A stretch of DNA of 64,000 nucleotides, from positions 3,368,501 to 3,432,500 of the forward strand of contig CP131056.1 of assembly GCA_030657355.1 (NCBI GenBank). Reading direction: 5' to 3'. Shown here piece by piece: positions 44,843 through 53,952 of this stretch. The translations under genes and the position numbers were made by a program. The notes under the pieces were generated by a model. That model was not told the DNA's origin, did not search any database, and saw nothing but the letters and a program-made list of their open reading frames with translations. The DNA comes from Radicibacter daui. Lineage in GTDB: Bacteria; Pseudomonadota; Alphaproteobacteria; Radicibacterales; Radicibacteraceae. How positions within the stretch are numbered: the stretch's first letter is position 1; each line of letters begins with the position of its first letter.

Positions 44843-45444
44843 GGAGCCGAACCGGCATCATCACCCTCCGGTGCAGCATCCGGCGTTGCCGGGTCCATGA
44901 CCGGCCCGGGAGCCGCCATCATGCCTGCAGGGCCATGATGCATCATCCCCGGACCGCCAAAACCACCCATGCCGAAACCGCCCGCATGGTGCATCGGCTC
45001 GCGATTGGCCGCCGCCAGCTCATCGCCGCTCAGCTGCCCGTCGCCATTGGTGTCGAACCGTGCGAGCAACATCGTCGCCTCGCGCGATCCGGCAATCTGG
45101 AAGTCGGCCGCATCCACAACACCGTCATGGTTGCGGTCCATCCGCTTCAGCATGAACTCGGCGCGGCGCTGCTGCTGCCAGGCAACCAGCTCGTCCGCAC
45201 TCACCTTGCCGTCGCCATTGGCATCCATGGCCTTCAACTGGTCCGCCTGCGCTGCCTTGATCTCCTCGGCGGAAATGATGCCGTCGGCGTTGGTATCGAA
45301 ACGCTGCAGCAACATCATGGCGCGGTTGGGCGCCTCACCCCCGACCGGCGGTTTGGCGGCTTCGGCCACGGCGCTGGCCAGCACTGCGATGGTACCCACG
45401 CTGCCGGCGAGGCCGGCGACCATCAGGAAAGAACGAAGTTTCAT
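44839..45444 (-). CDS. Periplasmic four-EF-hand protein, first gene of the sigma operon
   Basis: A 201-residue protein with a signal peptide (about 1-29). Four canonical calcium loops are present: Asp50-Glu61 (DTNADGIISAEE), Asp74-Glu85 (DANGDGKVSADE), Asp103-Asp114 (DRNHDGVVDAAD) and Asp131-Glu142 (DTNGDGQLSGDE). The C-terminal 50 residues are rich in Gly, Met, His and Pro, which could bind metals such as copper. It is translationally coupled to the ECF sigma gene. A calcium- or metal-responsive input to the sigma system is inferred from the operon. Confidence 0.92.
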   Translation of the reverse strand: MKLRSFLMVAGLAGSVGTIAVLASAVAEAAKPPVGGEAPNRAMMLLQRFDTNADGIISAEEIKAAQADQLKAMDANGDGKVSADELVAWQQQRRAEFMLKRMDRNHDGVVDAADFQIAGSREATMLLARFDTNGDGQLSGDELAAANREPMHHAGGFGMGGFGGPGMMHHGPAGMMAAPGPVMDPATPDAAPEGDDAGSAP

Positions 45445-45583
45445 CTTGAGTAACCCTATGCGGGGGGCGGACCCGAGCGATGCGAGACCACCCGCTGTTA
45501 CCCCTGCACAGGATCAAACGCCGCACCTGCGGCAATTCCGTCGCCGCTGGCGATAATATATTGGCAAGGCAATGGGTCGCCGG

Positions 45584-46390
45584 TCAGCCGGCGGGCGGCA
45601 GTGGCCAGGGCGCACGGGAAAGTTCGCCGATGAGCCCGGCAAGGCCGGCAGCGGCATGGTCGAGGATCGCCCGGCCAATATCGGCGCTGGCCAGCCGGGC
45701 ATCGCCCGTCACCCCCTCCGGATTCAGATCTTCCGCTGCCCAGGCAAACCCCGCCGGCCCCTGCGGCGAGAAATGCTGCCAGCCCTCGGCCTTCAGCGCC
45801 GCGGTGCGCGAGGGGAAATCGCGTACCTCCCCCTGCCGCACCAACTCCGGCGCCAGATGCAGCAGCAGCGACGTTTCCACCGCCCCGCCATGGATGCCGA
45901 GCTTCATCTCCTGCGGCGGCAACACCCCTTCCGGCAGGCCGAAGCCAAACCAGTTGAGCGGAACGGCGCACATGCCCTCTTCCATGCGCAAGCGCCGGCA
46001 GACGATTTCGCTGACCTCCGGCTGGCCGCCATGACCGTTGAGGATCAGCAGCTTTTTAAAGCCCTGCCGGGCCAGCGGACGCACGATACCGCCCCAGAGA
46101 TTTGCCAGTAAATCGGGCTCGGCGCTGAGCGTGCCGGCGAAATTCGCGTGCTCCGCGCTCCAGCCCACGGCCTGTGCCGGCAACACCACGGCCGGCACGT
46201 CGGCAGCAAGCCGGGTGAGCGCTGCCTCCACCACCGCCTCGGCAATGCGGGTATCGGTATCGAGCGGCAGATGCGGCCCGTGCTGCTCGGTCGCCCCTAC
46301 CGGCAACACCAGCACGGTGCGCTCGCGGTCGAGAGCACCCGTTTCCGGCCCCGTCATCTGGCCCCAGCGCCGGATCTGGCTGATCGTCAT
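45584..46390 (-). CDS. Creatininase family protein (second copy)
   Basis: A 268-residue member of the same metal-amidohydrolase family as 31293-32039. Motifs are GATEQHGPHLPLDTDT (Glu, His, Asp), LNGHGGQ (His) and HGGAVETSLLL (Glu). It is closer to the classic creatininase pattern than the first copy. It stands upstream of the EF-hand operon on the same strand, but 139 bases separate them, so it is likely an independent unit. Confidence 0.9.
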   Translation of the reverse strand: MTISQIRRWGQMTGPETGALDRERTVLVLPVGATEQHGPHLPLDTDTRIAEAVVEAALTRLAADVPAVVLPAQAVGWSAEHANFAGTLSAEPDLLANLWGGIVRPLARQGFKKLLILNGHGGQPEVSEIVCRRLRMEEGMCAVPLNWFGFGLPEGVLPPQEMKLGIHGGAVETSLLLHLAPELVRQGEVRDFPSRTAALKAEGWQHFSPQGPAGFAWAAEDLNPEGVTGDARLASADIGRAILDHAAAGLAGLIGELSRAPWPLPPAG

Positions 46391-46498
46391 TATGGTCTTC
46401 TCCGCCCCTGCCGGCTGCTTGACGTTCGCCCTCTGGCGAGGCGCACCAATAGTGGTTATGACCTCGAAGCCCCATTACGCAAGAGAGAGCGTCAGAGC

Positions 46499-47560
46499 AT
46501 GCCCGCCCCCCTTCGCGACCATCGTGCCCCTGCCGGCGCCGAGCTGCCGCCTGCACAGGCCGCAGCGGCCCCCGGCAAATGGCCGGTTGTGGGCGAAAAG
46601 GAACCCGGCCCCGGCCCTGCCGACTGGACGCTGACGCTCGCCGGCCTTGCGGGCGGAGAGAAATGCTGGAGCCTTGCCGAGCTTCAGGCGCGCCCGCAGT
46701 CGACGCTGCTGACCGATATCCACTGCGTCACCCGCTGGTCGATGGTGGACCAGCGCTTTACCGGCATTTTCCTCGCCGATCTCATCGCCGAAGGCGGCGG
46801 GGTGGCCGAGGGCACGCGCTTTGCTGACTTCATCGCCCGTTCCCCGCGCCGGCACAGCACCTCGCTGCCGCTCGACGTGGCGCTGGCGGCAGACGCCCTC
46901 ATCGCCTTTGCCCGCAATGGCGAGCCGCTGGAGCCCATCCATGGCGGGCCGGTACGCATGATTGTCCCGGGGCGCTATTTCTACAAAAGCGTCAAATGGA
47001 TCGAGCGCATCGACTTTCTGGCCGAGGACCGGCTGGGATACTGGGAGGCGGAGGCTGGTTATCACAACGGCGCCGACCCGGCGCTGGAGGAACGTTACAT
47101 CGCCGCCAATCTCGACCGCCGCACGGTGATGGCGCTGGTGGCGGCGCGCGACTTCTCCGGCCGCGACCTGCTGAGCCTTGTCGCCGAGGGAATGGAGCTG
47201 GCAAACCTCAAGGCTGAGGGCGCGCTGCTGCGCAATGCCGATTTCCGCCGCGCCATTCTCACGGGGGCCGATTTCACCCGCGCCAACCTGTCCAACGCCC
47301 GCCTTGCCGGGGCTGACCTTTCCGGCGCGGTTTTTACCGATGGCGATGTTGAAGGCGCTGACTTTTCCGCCGCCAACCTCGACGGGGCGGATTTTTCCGG
47401 TGCCAGCCTGTTCGGCGCCACCTTCTTTGCCGAGGCCGGCCCCGCCCGCGTCACCCGCGCCACACGCTTTACAGCCCTGCAACTGGAGGCACTGACGCCC
47501 TGCGAGCGCGAGGCTATCATCAAGGCCGGAGCCACAATCATATCCGCCACCAGCCGCTGA
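46499..47560 (+). CDS. Molybdopterin oxidoreductase fused to pentapeptide repeats
   Basis: A 353-residue cytoplasmic protein. Residues about 40-205 match the sulfite-oxidase-fold molybdenum domain: Cys76 (in LTDIHCVTRW) is the Mo ligand, followed by HGGPVRMIVPGRYFYKSVKWI and YWEAEAGYHNGADPALEERY. From about 214 to 308 there is a series of pentapeptide repeats of the A(D/N)LxG type (NADFR, GADFT, ANLSN, GADLS, GADFS, ANLDG). A short helical tail ends the protein. There is no Tat signal. The start is at an ATG at 46499 within a long open frame. Such a fusion is unusual; the repeat could be a protein-docking surface. Confidence 0.85.
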   Translation: MPAPLRDHRAPAGAELPPAQAAAAPGKWPVVGEKEPGPGPADWTLTLAGLAGGEKCWSLAELQARPQSTLLTDIHCVTRWSMVDQRFTGIFLADLIAEGGGVAEGTRFADFIARSPRRHSTSLPLDVALAADALIAFARNGEPLEPIHGGPVRMIVPGRYFYKSVKWIERIDFLAEDRLGYWEAEAGYHNGADPALEERYIAANLDRRTVMALVAARDFSGRDLLSLVAEGMELANLKAEGALLRNADFRRAILTGADFTRANLSNARLAGADLSGAVFTDGDVEGADFSAANLDGADFSGASLFGATFFAEAGPARVTRATRFTALQLEALTPCEREAIIKAGATIISATSR

Positions 47561-47619
47561 CGGCCCGCCGGAAAGCTCCGCCTGCGTGAGCCCAGCCCCT
47601 CGGTATTGATCAGGCCATC

Positions 47620-48384
47620 ATGCTGCTCTGTCAGATCTCCGATTTCCATTCCCGCGTTCCCGGCGAAAAGCTGCGTGACGGCACCGACCCCGTCGCCCGG
47701 CTGGAAGAGCTGGTTGCCTTCCTGCCCCGCCTGCCGGCGCGGCCCGATGCCATCCTCATCACCGGTGACCTTGCCGACGATGCCCGGCCCGAGCAGTACG
47801 AACCCGTACGCGCTGCCCTGGAGCGCATCGATATCCCCGTCTATGCCATCCCCGGCAACCATGACGACCGGGCGAGCCTGCGCCACCTCTTCCCGGAAGC
47901 CCCGTGGATGCCGGGTGCCGGCTATATCCAGTTCGGCGTCGATATCGGCGATGTACGGGTCATCGGGCTCGACAGCCTCGACGACGGCAAGGTTGACGGT
48001 GTGCTGTGCGGGGAGCGTCTGGCCTGGCTCAAGGACGAACTGGCCGACTGCGCCGGCCGCCCGGTGCTGATTGCCCTGCATCACCCGCCCATCGCCCTTG
48101 GCGGCAACAGCCTTGCCGTGCCGCTCGCCACCGGCGCCGACGCCCTTGCCGGGCTGGTCGCCGCCCATGACGGGCCCACGCTCGTGGTGGCCGGCCATGT
48201 GCACCGGCAGATCCACAGCCTGTTTGCCGGTGTGCCCTGCGTCACCGCGCCGGCCAGCAGCTCGCAATTCTCCCTGCCGCTCGATGGCAGCAACCCCGGG
48301 CCGCTTGCCGAGGCCAGTGCCCTGCTGCTGCATCTCTGGCAACCGGCGCTCGGTTTCACCACCCACCGCGTGCAAATCACCTGA
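47620..48384 (+). CDS. Calcineurin-like metallophosphoesterase (CpdA-type)
   Basis: A 254-residue phosphodiesterase. Metal ligands are in QISDFH (Asp, His), LITGDLADD (Asp), IPGNHDDR (Asn, His), ALHHPP (His) and VVAGHVHRQI (His). Class III cyclic-nucleotide phosphodiesterases share this set. The first motif reads SDFH where SDTH or SDLH is usual. It could hydrolyse cAMP or a related phosphodiester; the substrate is not certain. It follows the fusion gene by 59 bases on the same strand and may be co-transcribed. Confidence 0.9.
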   Translation: MLLCQISDFHSRVPGEKLRDGTDPVARLEELVAFLPRLPARPDAILITGDLADDARPEQYEPVRAALERIDIPVYAIPGNHDDRASLRHLFPEAPWMPGAGYIQFGVDIGDVRVIGLDSLDDGKVDGVLCGERLAWLKDELADCAGRPVLIALHHPPIALGGNSLAVPLATGADALAGLVAAHDGPTLVVAGHVHRQIHSLFAGVPCVTAPASSSQFSLPLDGSNPGPLAEASALLLHLWQPALGFTTHRVQIT

Positions 48385-48462
48385 GGCTGGCGCAGTATCG
48401 GCCCGGAGCGCAAAAAGCGCCCGACAAGAACAGTCCGGACAAGAACACCCGAGGAGGCGTTG

Positions 48463-49977
48463 ATGACTTACAGCCGCGATTTCTGGCTCGACCGGGCCGA
48501 AACCTTGTCCCCCCGGACCGGCATGTTCATCAACGGCCGCCTCGCTCACGCCGCCGATGGCGATGTGTTCGAGGATTTAAGCCCGGTCGACGGGCGCGTG
48601 CTCGGGGCTGTCGCCTCCGGCAAGAGCGAGGATATCGACCGCGCGGTCAAGGCTGCGCGCAAGGCCTTTGACGGCGGCCACTGGTCGCGCCGGCATCCGC
48701 GCGAGCGCAAGAAGGTGATGCTCGCCTGGGCGGCTCTTATCGAGAAGCACGCCGAGGAACTGGCCCTGCTCGAGACGCTCGACATGGGCAAGCCCATCAG
48801 CGATGCGCTCGCCGTCGATGTGCCGGCCACTGTCGGCTGCATCCGCTGGTACGCCGAAGCCATCGACAAGGTTTACGGCGAGGTGGCGCCGACCGATCCG
48901 GAAAAATCGCTCGCGCTCATCCTGCGCGAGCCGATGGGCGTCATCGGCGTTGTGGTGCCGTGGAACTTCCCGATGATCATGTCGGCCTGGAAACTTGGCC
49001 CCGCCCTTGCCACCGGTAACAGCGTGGTGCTCAAGCCGGCCGAACAATCACCGCTGACCGCCATCCGTCTTGCCGAGCTTGCGGTCGAGGCCGGCATTCC
49101 GGAAGGCGTCTTCAACGTCGTGACCGGTTATGGCGAGACGGCGGGCCGCGCGCTTGGCCTGCACCCTGACGTGGACGCCATCGGCTTCACCGGCTCGACG
49201 GAGGTGGGAAAGCTCTTCCTCCAGTATAGCGGCCAGTCGAACATGAAGCGCGTCTATCTGGAGTGCGGCGGCAAGTCCCCCAACATCGTGCTGGCGGACT
49301 GCCCGGATGTGAAGGCCGCCGCGCGGGCTTCTGCCGGCAGCATGTTCTTCAATGGCGGCGAGATGTGCACCGCCCCCTCGCGCCTGCTGGTCCAGAAAGG
49401 CATCGAGGACGAGCTGATGGAGGAGGTGGCGAAGGTCGCGGCCGCGACCCGCCCCGGCCATCCGCTCGACCCCTCCACCAGCCTCGGCGCTCTCGTCTCC
49501 CCCGAGCATGCCGAACGGGTGATGAGCTATATCGAGATCGGCCGGCAGGACGGGGCGAAACTGATCGCCGGCGGCAAGCGCGTCGTGCCGGAAGGTATCG
49601 GCGCCAATGAGAGCCCCTGTTATGTCGAGCCCACCGTCTTTGCCGGCGCCACCAACTCCATGCGCATCGCGCAGGAGGAGATTTTTGGCCCGGTGCTGAC
49701 GGCCATCCCCTTCAATGATGTCGATGACGCCATCCGGATCGCCAACGATACCCAGTACGGGCTTGCCGGTGCGGTGTGGACCCGCGACATCGACAAGGCG
49801 ATCCGCGTCTCCCGCGCCGTGCGGTCGGGCATGGTGTACGTCAATAGTTACGATGCCGACGACATCACTGTACCCTTCGGGGGCTACAAGCAATCCGGCT
49901 TCGGACGCGACAAGTCCTTGCATGCGCTGGAAAAATACACCGACCTCAAGACGGTGTGGATTGCACTCGGCAGCTGA
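48463..49977 (+). CDS. NAD(P)-dependent aldehyde dehydrogenase (PuuC-like)
   Basis: A 504-residue enzyme. The catalytic Cys is in GEMCTAPSR and the general-base Glu in YLECGGKSPN; the NAD motif GFTGSTEVG is present. The VVPWNFPMIMSAWKLGPALATGN block and the C-terminal PFGGYKQSGFGRD identify a PuuC/gamma-glutamyl-gamma-aminobutyraldehyde type. The ATG at 48463 has GAGGAGG five bases upstream; a TTG one codon earlier is rejected. It is probably co-transcribed with or downstream of the phosphodiesterase. Confidence 0.95.
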   Translation: MTYSRDFWLDRAETLSPRTGMFINGRLAHAADGDVFEDLSPVDGRVLGAVASGKSEDIDRAVKAARKAFDGGHWSRRHPRERKKVMLAWAALIEKHAEELALLETLDMGKPISDALAVDVPATVGCIRWYAEAIDKVYGEVAPTDPEKSLALILREPMGVIGVVVPWNFPMIMSAWKLGPALATGNSVVLKPAEQSPLTAIRLAELAVEAGIPEGVFNVVTGYGETAGRALGLHPDVDAIGFTGSTEVGKLFLQYSGQSNMKRVYLECGGKSPNIVLADCPDVKAAARASAGSMFFNGGEMCTAPSRLLVQKGIEDELMEEVAKVAAATRPGHPLDPSTSLGALVSPEHAERVMSYIEIGRQDGAKLIAGGKRVVPEGIGANESPCYVEPTVFAGATNSMRIAQEEIFGPVLTAIPFNDVDDAIRIANDTQYGLAGAVWTRDIDKAIRVSRAVRSGMVYVNSYDADDITVPFGGYKQSGFGRDKSLHALEKYTDLKTVWIALGS

Positions 49978-50103
49978 CCGGCATCATGTCACCCTGACCG
50001 GGAGCACAGCTTGCGGCAGTTTGCCGCCTGACTGACACTTGCAGGGTTCGTTCTCGAGGGGCGCTGGCAGCCGTCAAGGCCGTCATTTCCCTTTACCTCA
50101 CGC

Positions 50104-51306
50104 ATGTCGGTGGCTCATCCAGGCATGGCAATACGCCGCTCCCTGCAACTCGTCCTGTGTCTTGCGCTTGGCCTTGCCGTTACCGCCGGCTGTTGGGGCG
50201 CCATTGTCTTTGAAGAGCGCGCCCATGTGCTGGGCGCCGCCCAGGAAAGGGTCAATGGCCTTGCCAGACTGCTTGAACAGCAGCTGGCCCGGGCAGCGCT
50301 GCCGCTCTCGGCCCTGCGGGCCCTCATCGTCATGCGCAACGGCTGGGTCAGCGAAGAGATCTTCGTCAGCTACATCCGCGCTCTTGCCATCACCAACCCT
50401 GCCGTTGAAGGGCTGGAGCTGGCGCCGGACGCCTTCCTTGATTTTGCCACCGCCCGGGATGGTTCGCCGGCCGACGGCAGCGGAGACCTGCTGGCCCAGA
50501 CACCCAATCGAGGCCTGCTGCTTGAGGCCATCCGCAACCGCCAGTTTCTGGTCAGCGACACCACGGAGCTGGATGGCACCCGACGGCTGACACTGCGTGA
50601 AGCGGTGTTCCTGCCGGGTCGCGCCTCCCGCCTCGACATTCCGGATTTTTACGGCCTCGTCGGCGTCAGGCTGTCTTTCCAGGGCCTGATGCAACACAGC
50701 GGCATCGACCCCGCGCGCCATCTGCTGGCGCAGCCCGGTGCGGGCGACACGCTCTATCGGCTTTATGGCGACAGCGGCATTCCGGCAGGAACGACCGTCC
50801 AGAGCGATCTGGTTTTCCACGGGCATGCATGGCGGCTTTATGAGCGGGTCGATCCCACCCTCTGGTGGTTTTCCGCCGAAGCCCTTCTGGCAACCGTTGC
50901 CGGCTTTGTCGGAACGGCGGCGCTGGCTGTCGGATTTTGGCTGACCCAGCGCAGCGGGCGCCGGGCGCAATACATGGCAAACGAGATGGAAACGGTGCTC
51001 GGCCTCACCGGAACCGGCTGGATGCTGCTGTTTCCCTCCGGCACGCTCAGCCTTTCCAGCGCGGCGGCGCAGTTTCTCTCCCTGCCCTCCCACAGCTCGG
51101 CACAAGGGCTGCTGGCCGCCGTGGACGGGACAGAGGTAATGATGCTGCAACGTTTCCTGCTGGAGACCGGCAGCGGCGGCACTTCGCAGCTCACTGTCTC
51201 CCTGCGCCCCGACAAACAGGGGGTTGTCCGCCGCTTCCGGCTTCTTGCCGGCCCGCAGGATGCCGACCGCCGCACCCTCATCGTCTTGCAGCGGATGGAA
51301 GACTAA
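50104..51306 (+). CDS. CHASE-domain membrane sensor without an output domain
   Basis: A 400-residue protein. Helix 1 lies at about 11-33; the periplasmic CHASE domain (about 40-240) contains ALIVMRNGWVSEEIFVSYIRAL and FYGLVGVRLSFQGLM. Helix 2 is at about 255-280. The cytoplasmic tail (about 281-400) is PAS-like (GLTGTGWMLLFPSGTLSLSSAAAQFLSLP), but ends LIVLQRMED with no kinase, GGDEF, HAMP or cyclase domain. Most CHASE proteins carry an output domain. The terminating stop is clean, so it does not look like a frameshift. It is convergent with the binding-protein gene, 17 bases apart. Confidence 0.85.
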   Translation: MSVAHPGMAIRRSLQLVLCLALGLAVTAGCWGAIVFEERAHVLGAAQERVNGLARLLEQQLARAALPLSALRALIVMRNGWVSEEIFVSYIRALAITNPAVEGLELAPDAFLDFATARDGSPADGSGDLLAQTPNRGLLLEAIRNRQFLVSDTTELDGTRRLTLREAVFLPGRASRLDIPDFYGLVGVRLSFQGLMQHSGIDPARHLLAQPGAGDTLYRLYGDSGIPAGTTVQSDLVFHGHAWRLYERVDPTLWWFSAEALLATVAGFVGTAALAVGFWLTQRSGRRAQYMANEMETVLGLTGTGWMLLFPSGTLSLSSAAAQFLSLPSHSSAQGLLAAVDGTEVMMLQRFLLETGSGGTSQLTVSLRPDKQGVVRRFRLLAGPQDADRRTLIVLQRMED

Positions 51307-51323
51307 CCTCCCGCAAATCCCCG

Positions 51324-52130
51324 TCAGCGCGGAGAAAACTCCATTCTCAGCTGGCCATAGCTCATGCCAAGTTGCTGCTCATAGATGGCGTCGATGGTGC
51401 CGTCGCTCATCATGGCGGCCAGCTCGGTATCGAGCGCACGCTGGCGCTCGGCATCATGGATTTCGAAGGCGGGATAGCCGTTCCATACCTGCACTGCCGG
51501 GCGCAGCGCGCGTAGCGGCAGGTGATTGCCCCGCACGATATAGGTCATGGCCGCATAGTCGGTGATCGCCGCGTCCACCCGCCCCAGTTCCAGCATGCGG
51601 GCAAGACTGAAGTCGCTCGGCGCCTGTTCGAAATGCACCGCCGGATTATCGGCCACAAGACTGTCGGTGATATAGCCGGCAACGATGCCGACGCTGTGGC
51701 CAGCGAGCATGGCATATCCGGTAGACCTGCCCGGAAATCTCCCGTCATCCCTGCGCACGAAGATGGTGCCAAGCAGCAGGGTCGGACTTGTCGGCCCCAT
51801 CAGGAAACCCGGACGCGGCGCGCTATCAATGGCGACATCCATGCCGCTTTCCTGCACCTGTTGCAGGCAGCGCGCCCAGGGCAGTTCAGCGAAACTGGCG
51901 GCAAAGCCGGCCCGGCGCGAGGCTTCGGCGAGAATGCTGATGGAGATGCCCTCGGCCTGCCCGTTTACCGTGTCGGTATAAGGCGGAAAAATCGAATAAC
52001 AGAAGGCGAGAGGGCCGCGATAGGGCTTGGCCGGAGCCGGAATACCGGTCTGGGCCCGGCTTCCGGCCGGCAGCAGCACCGCCAGAAAGCCTGCGAGAAA
52101 AAATAGAAAAAAAGACTTAGCGGCGCGCAT
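51324..52130 (-). CDS. Extracellular solute-binding protein (SBP_bac_3-like)
   Basis: A 268-residue protein with a signal peptide (about 1-26, ending GSRAQ). The mature protein has the family 3 shape: FCYSIFPPYTDTVNGQAEGISISILAEA at the start, MDVAIDSAPR in the middle and the VDAAITDYAAMTYIV segment late. No permease genes adjoin it, so it is either an orphan ABC-type binding protein or a periplasmic sensor. It is convergent with the CHASE sensor, and a joint ligand-sensing role is conceivable. Confidence 0.85.
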   Translation of the reverse strand: MRAAKSFFLFFLAGFLAVLLPAGSRAQTGIPAPAKPYRGPLAFCYSIFPPYTDTVNGQAEGISISILAEASRRAGFAASFAELPWARCLQQVQESGMDVAIDSAPRPGFLMGPTSPTLLLGTIFVRRDDGRFPGRSTGYAMLAGHSVGIVAGYITDSLVADNPAVHFEQAPSDFSLARMLELGRVDAAITDYAAMTYIVRGNHLPLRALRPAVQVWNGYPAFEIHDAERQRALDTELAAMMSDGTIDAIYEQQLGMSYGQLRMEFSPR

Positions 52131-52316
52131 TCCGTCACTGTGACGGCAGCGCCGGTTCGGGTCAATAAGGCTCCATACAATATTATGAGCCGCTTTTCAG
52201 GTCTCCGCCCTGCCCGAAAGAAAGTCCGCTTCATCCGGGCCAGGCCCGGGTCGTCTTCAGCTCGGCAGCATCGGCCGTCACGCCCGCACTGCCAGTGCGG
52301 CAGGAGACAGACAAAA

Positions 52317-52356
52317 CAAAAGCGGCGCTTCCCGGTCAAGGAAGCGCCGCTTTTTG
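52317..52356 (-). terminator. Rho-independent terminator after the ferredoxin gene
   Basis: AAAAGCGGCGCTTCC pairs with GGAAGCGCCGCTTTTT across a short CGGTCAA loop. On the minus strand the stem is followed by TTTTGTTTTG. It ends the ferredoxin transcript. Confidence 0.88.
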
Positions 52357-52384
52357 TCAGCGATGCCGAAGCTCGTATGCCCGA

Positions 52385-52729
52385 TCAGGGCTCCGTGCCC
52401 GGCGCCAGCGTCACACGCAGGCCATCGAGCCCGTCATTGAAGATGATCTGGCAGGAAAGACGCGAGTTTTCCTCGACGTCGAACGCATCGTCGAGACGCT
52501 CGATTTCCTCGTCCGTCGGGTCGGGGATCTTCGCCAGCCAGTCCTGATCGACATAGACATGGCAGGTCGCGCACGCGCAGGCACCGCCGCACTCCGCCTT
52601 GATGGGCAGGCCATAGTCACGGATGATTTCCATCACGCGCCAGCCTTCCAGCGCCATCAGCTCATGCTCGTTGCCCTGCTGATCCGTCACATGGATCTTC
52701 GGCGCATTCTCTTCGTCGATATCGCTCAT
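52385..52729 (-). CDS. 2Fe-2S ferredoxin, adrenodoxin type
   Basis: A 114-residue electron carrier. Cluster ligands are Cys47, Cys53 and Cys56 (AECGGACACATC) and Cys93 (SRLSCQI), the C-x5-C-x2-C plus C pattern of adrenodoxin/FdxB proteins. The acidic DPTDEEIERLDDAFDVEE stretch is the partner-docking surface. It serves P450 and Fe-S maturation roles in related bacteria. It follows the ferredoxin reductase gene on the same strand by 75 bases, so the two form an electron-transfer pair. Confidence 0.95.
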   Translation of the reverse strand: MSDIDEENAPKIHVTDQQGNEHELMALEGWRVMEIIRDYGLPIKAECGGACACATCHVYVDQDWLAKIPDPTDEEIERLDDAFDVEENSRLSCQIIFNDGLDGLRVTLAPGTEP

Positions 52730-52804
52730 CTTGTCCTGTCGTCGAGGTCCGGTGCCGGCTTGTCATGGGCCGCGAAAGGCGCGGCCCATGAAAGGGGCCG
52801 GTCT

Positions 52805-53860
<1,056 letters not shown>

Positions 53861-53952
53861 TTACCGCGCAAAGCTGCGGTGATTTAACGTGATTATGGTG
53901 AGCATTCAAGCCTGAAACAGGGGCGGACGGGAGATTCCGGCCGCCTTTTGCC

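Noticed and set aside
45517-45539. Possible ECF promoter (GGAAT...CGTT on the minus strand) before the EF-hand operon
   Set aside because: Spacing between the elements is 14 bases, shorter than the usual 16-17; not enough for a feature call.
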